A stretch of DNA of 29,510 nucleotides from a virus: positions 1 to 29,510 of the IMG/VR virus record IMGVR_UViG_3300035212_003046; one strand, 5' to 3'. A program made the position numbers and the translations under genes. The notes under the pieces were generated by a model that saw only the letters and a list, made by a program, of their open reading frames with translations, was not told where the DNA came from and ran no database searches. Shown here one piece after another: positions 25,178-29,510 of this stretch. Every line of letters starts with the position of its first letter. Position 1 is the first letter of the stretch.

Positions 25178-25354
25178 ATGGAAAAGGAAAAAATTGAAGC
25201 TGCATTTGATAACTTTTTGAATCCTGAAGAATCAAAAATCGAAACTAAAGCAGTTAACGTAAAAACAAAAAAAATTATCAAAAAATCTGACGGAATCATC
25301 GAACACGTTGAAAAGAAACTTGTAGTTGAGGATGGAAGAGAATTACTACTCTAA
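25178..25354 (+). CDS. Small hypothetical protein, 58 aa, charged
   Basis: Encodes MEKEKIEAAFDNFLNPEESK, a Lys-rich middle (VKTKKIIKKSDGIIEHVEKK) and the ending LVVEDGRELLL. The short, charged, helical composition and the 'EDGRELL' ending are similar to small prohead-core or head-gene-cluster proteins I know from T4-like phages, but this is a vague resemblance. It lies 11 bases after the 46-aa gene and one base before the preferred start of the next gene. Confidence 0.7.
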   Translation: MEKEKIEAAFDNFLNPEESKIETKAVNVKTKKIIKKSDGIIEHVEKKLVVEDGRELLL

Positions 25355-25355
25355 T

Positions 25356-26099
25356 ATGCGAAATTTAGACATTGACAAAATAAGCAAAAGGTTATTTATA
25401 ATTTCAGAATACGGAAATCCTAATTACTATAATCCTTCTTATGGTGATGAAGATGAGACTTTAACTGAACAAGATGCAGCACCAACTCCTGCAGATGATG
25501 CAATTGCAGGTGAACTTGATGCGTTAGGCGCAGCTCCTGCTCCTGCTCCTGCTCCTGCTGATGCAACCGCTCCTGCCCCTGCTGATGCAACTGCTCCTAC
25601 TGCAGAAATGCCTGCAACAGATGTACCACCTATGCCCGAAGTTCCTGCTGAAGGCGGTACTGAAGATGAGGTAGAAATTGATGTTACTGATATTGTTAGT
25701 GGCGTTAAGAAAGCTGAAGATACAGTTGAAGAATTGGATGATAAAGTTGAAGGCTTAGGAAGTCAAGTAAATGACTATATTGAAAAACTTCTTCAATCAA
25801 ATGAAATGTTGATGAACAAAGTAAGTGAATTGGAAAAAAATATGAACAAGCAATTTGTTCAAAGAACTCCTACTCCTTATGAACAATTGATGCTTCGTTC
25901 AATGTCTTCTTATCCTTATACACAACAGTTGACAGATTATTGGAAGCAAGGTTCTGAAAAAGGCATGTATATGTCAAACAAAGAAATGCAATCAGATGAA
26001 GAGGAATCTGAAGAAGATGAAACTCCAAAAGAATATAACTTGACTTATAAAGATATCAATGATACTTTTTCTGACGTAGATGTTAGAAAAACTTTTTAA
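25356..26099 (+). CDS. Ala/Pro-linker coiled-coil protein, possibly prohead core or processed virion protein
   Basis: From ATG 25356 the product has 247 aa; an in-frame ATG at 25332 would add eight residues but overlap the upstream gene by 23 bases. The N-terminus MRNLDIDKISKRLFIISEYG holds I-S-E, which fits the (I/L)xE cleavage rule of the T4 gp21 prohead protease, giving an 18-residue propeptide (inference). Then follow an acidic, Ala/Pro-rich linker (about residues 45-100, with APAPAPA repeats), a coiled coil at about 118-165 (VEELDDKVEGLGSQVNDYIE), and an acidic C-terminus (about 208-225). Scaffold or decoration roles would fit; no family is recognised. It is the last gene of the late-motif unit at 24987. 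Confidence 0.75.
   Translation: MRNLDIDKISKRLFIISEYGNPNYYNPSYGDEDETLTEQDAAPTPADDAIAGELDALGAAPAPAPAPADATAPAPADATAPTAEMPATDVPPMPEVPAEGGTEDEVEIDVTDIVSGVKKAEDTVEELDDKVEGLGSQVNDYIEKLLQSNEMLMNKVSELEKNMNKQFVQRTPTPYEQLMLRSMSSYPYTQQLTDYWKQGSEKGMYMSNKEMQSDEEESEEDETPKEYNLTYKDINDTFSDVDVRKTF
25533..25598 (+). repeat. GCTCCT microsatellite-like repeat coding Ala-Pro
   Basis: Four GCTCCT units, then two imperfect GCTGATGCAAC-GCTCCT blocks, encode the APAPAPA and ADATAP linker of the coiled-coil protein. It is more GC-rich than its surroundings and may vary in length between related phages. Confidence 0.8.
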
Positions 26100-26140
26100 A
26101 AAAAACTTTAAAAAAATTACAACTTAATCAAAAAAACCAC

Positions 26141-26148
26141 TATATTTG
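26141..26148 (+). promoter_or_regulatory. Host-type (Bacteroidota) -10 element of the SSB-like gene
   Basis: TATATTTG matches TAnnTTTG and lies inside the inverted repeat CCAC-TATATTT-GTGG (26137-26151), 51 bases before the ATG at 26199. No clear TTG -33 element is seen. There is no ATATTTA late motif here, which fits early or middle expression; CATTTATTAA near 26165 is only a partial match. Confidence 0.5.
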
Positions 26149-26198
26149 TGGTCTATATACATCTTAACATTTATTAACAACTTAATTTTTTACAACTT

Positions 26199-27311
26199 AT
26201 GGCTTTAGGAAATCCAAATGCTACAAAAGGTAGCAAGAAAAATGAATCCCCTTTTAAAGGGTTTGAAAATTACAATGTTCAGGTTTACACCAAAAACGGA
26301 GAAAATTTTTTCAAGGTGGAACGTAGTTTTATCATGAATGCTCCAACAGAAGATTACTTCGAAAATGAAGAAGATTTTCTCCGTGCAGAAGCTGAACATA
26401 AAAAGTTGATGAATAAGTACAACAAACATCTATCTAAATGGCTTGAGAGTCCTATGGATAGAGAAAATGCTTCTTATTTAAAACAGCACGAAAGAAACAT
26501 GAGAATTTTATCAGAAGGTGAAGGTAAAGTTGCTTATGGTACATTTCCTGCAGATTCTCCCACAATTGCAAGTTTAGATGGCGTTATTTACAATATGTCA
26601 CAAAAACTTGATGTTATCGTTTCAACAAATCAAAAGACTGAAAAACTTTATTTTGATATGGTTGATTTCAATAACAAACAAATCTACCGAATTAATTCAT
26701 CTTTTTCAACTGCAACTCGTAATTGGCTTGATTCGATTATGAGGCTTGATTCTTTGAAAACTCCAATTCAATTGAAGTTTGAAACAGAAATGAAACCTGA
26801 ATCAAATTTCAAAGAACCAAAAATGAAAGATGGGAAGCCTGTTATTTCAGCTGTAATGATGAGCGAATTCAGAGATGGGTATTATCGTAAAAAAGTAAAA
26901 CCTTTGTATTACAATTACGATAAAGAACGTAATCACCTTTGTGAAGAAAGTGATGCAAAAGATTACAATGATGCGCTTCAATTTGCAATCAAAAAAGGTT
27001 TCAATGGAGATATTATTGAATTCTTTGTAAAAAAAGCTAATGATGTAATAATTCCAAGACTTCAAAGGGAGATGAAATCTTTCTTTGGTGAAATGGGATT
27101 TGAAGTCGAGTACCTTAAAAATGATAAAATTGGATTATTTATTCCAAATTTCAAAAAAGAAGGTTCTGATGATGATTCCGATGACAACTTCGAAGAATAC
27201 ACTCCTAAACAAGAGGTATTGGAAACCCCTACAAAAGATGCTGCAGTAGAAAAGAATACTAAAAAGTCTAAAAAAGCTTCAACTGCAGACGATGAAGACT
27301 TACCGTTTTAA
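26199..27311 (+). CDS. Single-stranded DNA-binding protein (gp32 counterpart) with SSB-type C-terminal tip
   Basis: The 370-aa protein begins MALGNPNATKGSKKNESPFK and ends TADDEDLPF. An acidic, disordered tail closing in DDxxLPF or DDDIPF is the hallmark of bacterial SSB proteins, where it binds partner enzymes; T4 gp32 has an acidic but different tail. The middle (about 110-200: VAYGTFPADSPTIASLDGVI, KLYFDMVDFNNKQIYRINSS) is beta-rich and could be an OB fold. The last 50 residues are acidic then Lys/Ala-rich. The gene sits at the head of a block with the exonuclease, as gene 32 does with rnh in T4. It has a host-type promoter and a terminator behind it. OB fold identity is inferred. Confidence 0.75.
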   Translation: MALGNPNATKGSKKNESPFKGFENYNVQVYTKNGENFFKVERSFIMNAPTEDYFENEEDFLRAEAEHKKLMNKYNKHLSKWLESPMDRENASYLKQHERNMRILSEGEGKVAYGTFPADSPTIASLDGVIYNMSQKLDVIVSTNQKTEKLYFDMVDFNNKQIYRINSSFSTATRNWLDSIMRLDSLKTPIQLKFETEMKPESNFKEPKMKDGKPVISAVMMSEFRDGYYRKKVKPLYYNYDKERNHLCEESDAKDYNDALQFAIKKGFNGDIIEFFVKKANDVIIPRLQREMKSFFGEMGFEVEYLKNDKIGLFIPNFKKEGSDDDSDDNFEEYTPKQEVLETPTKDAAVEKNTKKSKKASTADDEDLPF

Positions 27312-27334
27312 TTCTTGAATTTTTAATTAACTTT

Positions 27335-27364
27335 GCTCACTTCCTCATTGGAAGTGGGCTTTTT
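27335..27364 (+). terminator. Rho-independent terminator after the SSB-like gene
   Basis: GCTCACTTCC (27335-27344), loop TCATT, GGAAGTGGGC (27350-27359), one T-G pair, then TTTTT. It separates the SSB-like transcript from the downstream block, probably with partial read-through because the next ATG (27377) has no clear promoter of its own. Confidence 0.85.
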
Positions 27365-27376
27365 AAATTCCTTATT

Positions 27377-27883
27377 ATGTCTTTATACGAAATAAATAAT
27401 CAACTCCTAAGAGGAAAAAGTCTTGCTGATGGAGATTTTAGTAACAAAGTACTCGAAACTTTAATCAATATCTTTGAAGAAGCTGCAAACTATAATGATA
27501 AAGTTATGCATAATTCTGACTCAGATTTAGATTATATTTCTGCAGATGAAATGGGTATTGCTGCTTATATCACAACCATAGGAATGGCAAAGTCAATTGC
27601 AAAATCTGTTCTTGAGAACAAACTTTCAGTTGCAGATGAAAAATGGAGAAAAACTGATTTGAGCGATTATAAACAATCTTCAAAATCTTCAACCATTCAT
27701 ATGAACAACTTGAGAGGTTTGACTGAAATCATGCCCTTCAATCAAATCAATGAGCTTCTAACGACACTTTATTATGATTTGAACACCAAGTTCAAAGCAT
27801 TGCAATCAATAGCCTCAAATCGAAAATTTGAGATTGAAAAAGGTTTAGTGGAATATACTATAAGAAAAAGAATTACTAAATGA
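27377..27883 (+). CDS. Hypothetical protein, 168 aa, in the gp59 position
   Basis: Not recognised by sequence. It begins MSLYEINNQLLRGKSLADGD and is almost wholly helical, with a Ser/Lys-rich patch (SDYKQSSKSSTIHMN, about 95-109) and a basic C-terminus (YTIRKRITK). It lies between the SSB-like gene and the exonuclease, where the mirror order of T4 (32-59-33-rnh) would place the helicase loader gp59 (217 aa). That is a positional hint only. The parS-like palindrome begins six bases after its stop. Confidence 0.8.
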   Translation: MSLYEINNQLLRGKSLADGDFSNKVLETLINIFEEAANYNDKVMHNSDSDLDYISADEMGIAAYITTIGMAKSIAKSVLENKLSVADEKWRKTDLSDYKQSSKSSTIHMNNLRGLTEIMPFNQINELLTTLYYDLNTKFKALQSIASNRKFEIEKGLVEYTIRKRITK

Positions 27884-27888
27884 TATTA

Positions 27889-27904
27889 TGTTCCACGTGG
27901 AACA
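27889..27904. promoter_or_regulatory. Perfect parS-like palindrome (candidate ParB binding site)
   Basis: TGTTCCACGTGGAACA is a perfect 16-bp inverted repeat. It agrees with the bacterial chromosomal parS consensus TGTTnCACGTGnAACA, where ParB (Spo0J) loads onto DNA. Flanking bases do not extend the symmetry. It lies in the 51-base gap between two genes and is the only copy I see in the window. No parA or parB gene is visible here. It could instead be the operator of an unknown dimeric regulator. Confidence 0.6.
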
Positions 27905-27934
27905 ATTATTAATTAACTCGCTAAAAATAGTAAA

Positions 27935-28174
27935 ATGGTAGCTGAAATAATGGAAAAATATCCTGATGAAGAATTTCTTTTAGCTGATGGATTCAATGAG
28001 GCTGTATTAGGAGTAGATGAAAAGTCTATGAGGTTAATTTATTCTATTTCTAAATGTATAAACATTCTAATGGAAGATATGTCAGAAGAAGATGCTTTTG
28101 AATATTTCTATTATAATGTAAGTGGCGCATATATGGGGGAAAAAACTCCTATTTGGTGTGATGATATCCTATAA
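27935..28174 (+). CDS. Small acidic conserved-looking phage protein, 79 aa
   Basis: Encodes MVAEIMEKYPDEEFLLADGF, then SMRLIYSISKCINILMEDMS, EEDAFEYFYYNVSGAYMGEK and an ending TPIWCDDIL. The 'EDAxEYFxxNVxGAYxGExTPIWCxD' pattern is one I remember from small proteins in many phages, of no settled function. In the T4 mirror order this is the place of gp33, the late-transcription coactivator (112 aa), also small and acidic; I regard that as a weak positional hint. It starts 30 bases after the parS-like site and ends five bases before the exonuclease ATG. Confidence 0.8.
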   Translation: MVAEIMEKYPDEEFLLADGFNEAVLGVDEKSMRLIYSISKCINILMEDMSEEDAFEYFYYNVSGAYMGEKTPIWCDDIL

Positions 28175-28179
28175 CCCCT

Positions 28180-29229
28180 ATGAATACATTATTAGTAGAT
28201 GGAAATTCTTTGTTAAAGAATTCATTTGAAGCAACACTTTCTACAGAGGAGTACAAGAAAAATTTCAATGGAATTTACTTGTTCCTTTTGAAATTGAGAA
28301 TTATCCTCGATTCAGATTCTTATACTCATTTGAGAGTAGTTTTTGATGGAAAGGAAAGTGGTTCTTTGAGAAGAGTAGTTTATCCTGATTATAAGCTAAA
28401 AAGGCATACTAAGGAAAAAACTCCTTTCGAAGTAGAAAAGTCTTTAAAATTTAATCAGCAAAAAATATCGTTAAAAGATTACCTATCTTATTTCTGCAGT
28501 GTATATGAAGATAAATCTGTAGAAGCTGATGATATTATTGCTGCTTATATAAGACAAAAGAGTTCAAATGAAAAAGTTACAATCGTTACAGGTGATTTTG
28601 ATTTGCTAAGTCAAATCTCTAATACAGTAAATGTTTATTATCTAAATAAGTCTTTTAAATTCAAAACAAGAGTAGTTGAAAGATATGAAAAAGAAGTAGA
28701 AAGAAAAAATTTAGTAATAGACCATAAAAATTTTAAAAAAATATTTGGATTTCCTTACGAAAATATTATATTAATAAAAACAATCTGTGGTGATAATTCA
28801 GATGAGATAAAAAACATCAAAGGTGTAAAAGAAACAAGTTTATTTAATTGCTTCCCTGATATTCAAAAGAAGCCTCTTAAAATAGAAGAAATTTTGGAAC
28901 AATGTAAGATTATAACAGAATCTGATACGACTGTTCTAAAGAAAATAAAGCAAAATATTTTAGAAGGAGTTACTGATGGGTTACAAGGGAAAGACATATT
29001 GAAAATAAATAGTAGAATTGTAGACCTTTCAAATGAAGAATTTATTACCAAAGAATGTATTGATAATTTAAATGAAATTGGTTTTTTCTCTAAAGAAAAG
29101 TTTGTTCCTAAAGATTCAACTTTGATGGTGGAAAAAATGAAAGAAAGTGGATTATTAGATTTTATTAGTAATAAATCAAAGAATGTCAAATATTTTTTTA
29201 AACCCTTTTTAAAAACGTTAAATAAATGA
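28180..29229 (+). CDS. rnh: 5'-3' exonuclease / flap nuclease, T4 RNase H-like
   Basis: The 349-aa protein is a PIN-fold FEN-family nuclease. The metal-binding acidic residues are in place: LLVDGN (Asp7), VVFDGK (Asp56), EADDIIAAY (Glu115, Asp117, Asp118), TGDFDLLSQ (Asp139, Asp141) and GDNSDEIKNIKGV (Asp205, Asp208), the last running into the helix-hairpin-helix that grips DNA. YPDYKLKR (about 68-75) is the basic segment near the helical arch. In T4 this enzyme removes RNA primers and flaps during lagging-strand synthesis, stimulated by gp32. T4 RNase H has 305 aa, so this one is slightly longer. It overlaps the next gene by four bases (ATGA). Confidence 0.9.
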   Translation: MNTLLVDGNSLLKNSFEATLSTEEYKKNFNGIYLFLLKLRIILDSDSYTHLRVVFDGKESGSLRRVVYPDYKLKRHTKEKTPFEVEKSLKFNQQKISLKDYLSYFCSVYEDKSVEADDIIAAYIRQKSSNEKVTIVTGDFDLLSQISNTVNVYYLNKSFKFKTRVVERYEKEVERKNLVIDHKNFKKIFGFPYENIILIKTICGDNSDEIKNIKGVKETSLFNCFPDIQKKPLKIEEILEQCKIITESDTTVLKKIKQNILEGVTDGLQGKDILKINSRIVDLSNEEFITKECIDNLNEIGFFSKEKFVPKDSTLMVEKMKESGLLDFISNKSKNVKYFFKPFLKTLNK

Positions 29230-29510
29230 GAGATTACTCAAAAAAACCGAATCGTTTTACTTTTAAATTGCTTTACAATAATGAGGTAGTAACGGCAACA
29301 GATAACTATGGTAATATCAGACCTGCAGAAAGGCATTTTGATTCACCATTTTTTGAACCCTATAACTTAAATCCTTACTTGGACAAAAAAGTAAGTTTAA
29401 GAGAAGGCGAATCTGCAATGGATTATCTTAAATATACAAAGACCTTTGAAAATTCATGGGAATCTGTAGAACTTGGTGAAGCAGTTGCAGACATTTTTAG
29501 ATTGATTTTA
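29226..29510 (+). CDS. Hypothetical protein, partial (C-terminus beyond the right edge)
   Basis: Starts at ATG 29226, overlapping the exonuclease stop by four bases (ATGA), and is open for 95 codons to the window edge. It begins MRDYSKKPNRFTFKLLYNNE and continues with Asn/Tyr/Pro-rich sequence (FFEPYNLNPYLDKKVSLREG, about 45-64). Not recognised. Coupling to the exonuclease suggests a place in the same replication or recombination operon. Confidence 0.7.
   Translation, partial: MRDYSKKPNRFTFKLLYNNEVVTATDNYGNIRPAERHFDSPFFEPYNLNPYLDKKVSLREGESAMDYLKYTKTFENSWESVELGEAVADIFRLIL

Noticed and set aside
25533-25598. Possible CRISPR or recombination site in the GCTCCT repeat
   Set aside because: Units are six bases and in frame with an Ala-Pro linker; no spacers. 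No CRISPR array was seen in the window.
28863-29189. Open frame of 108 codons on the minus strand
   Set aside because: It lies wholly inside the exonuclease gene, whose catalytic motifs are clear; the product is a low-complexity Ser/Phe/Ile-rich shadow without start context or neighbours.
1-29510. tRNA genes, insertion sequences, integrase or attachment sites
   Set aside because: I saw no tRNA-like cloverleaf, transposase or integrase motif, or terminal inverted repeats; the region reads as a compact lytic-type phage block.

Overview
The window looks like a piece of the genome of a T4-like, contractile-tailed phage (myovirus) that infects a member of the Bacteroidota. The phage assignment rests on a run of recognisable tail genes: neck, tail sheath, tail tube, tape measure, LysM-like baseplate protein and baseplate hub. 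They lie next to a replication block of SNF2-type helicase, SSB-like protein and T4 RNase H-type 5'-3' exonuclease. The host guess rests on weaker signs. Base composition is very AT-rich. Starts are preceded by A-rich tracts rather than Shine-Dalgarno sequences. Two replication-type units are preceded by TATATTTG, which fits the Bacteroidota -10 consensus TAnnTTTG.

Layout. Positions 1-3048 are on the minus strand: a helicase gene and a small gene as a tight pair, then a separate gene that runs off the left edge. Positions 3049-3113 are a divergent intergenic region. From 3114 to 24979 all genes are on the plus strand and form the tail block: two neck or tail-completion candidates, a very large sheath protein (1077 aa), an unrecognised 358-aa protein, two tandemly duplicated small proteins, tail tube, a gp26-like baseplate hub-assembly protein with a small partner, tape measure, a 1399-aa baseplate protein with an OmpA-like domain, a 105-aa LysM-like protein, a 1940-aa baseplate hub with two cell-wall-hydrolase-like domains, and two unrecognised proteins. 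Positions 25026-26099 hold three genes that may be head or prohead-core related. Positions 26199 to the right edge hold a replication and recombination block (SSB-like, two small proteins, exonuclease, a partial unknown) in the mirror order of T4 32-59-33-rnh.

Control. A motif ATATTTAT(A/T-rich) sits 17-57 bases before eight genes, nearly all structural, and is the best candidate for a late promoter. Its reverse complement can contain TATAAATA, the T4 late promoter sequence. Four hairpin terminators separate units, and the tail tube gene is isolated by a terminator on each side. The SSB-like gene and the helicase pair instead have host-type -10 elements, consistent with early or middle expression.

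Most notable points: a perfect 16-bp palindrome TGTTCCACGTGGAACA at 27889-27904, which matches the chromosomal parS (ParB-binding) consensus, between two replication-block genes of a phage with no ParA or ParB in view; a hub protein with a GH108-like region and an M15 peptidase-like region; an OmpA-like peptidoglycan-binding domain inside a baseplate protein; and a large beta-rich insertion in the tail sheath. All functional names come from reading motifs and gene order; no database search was possible.
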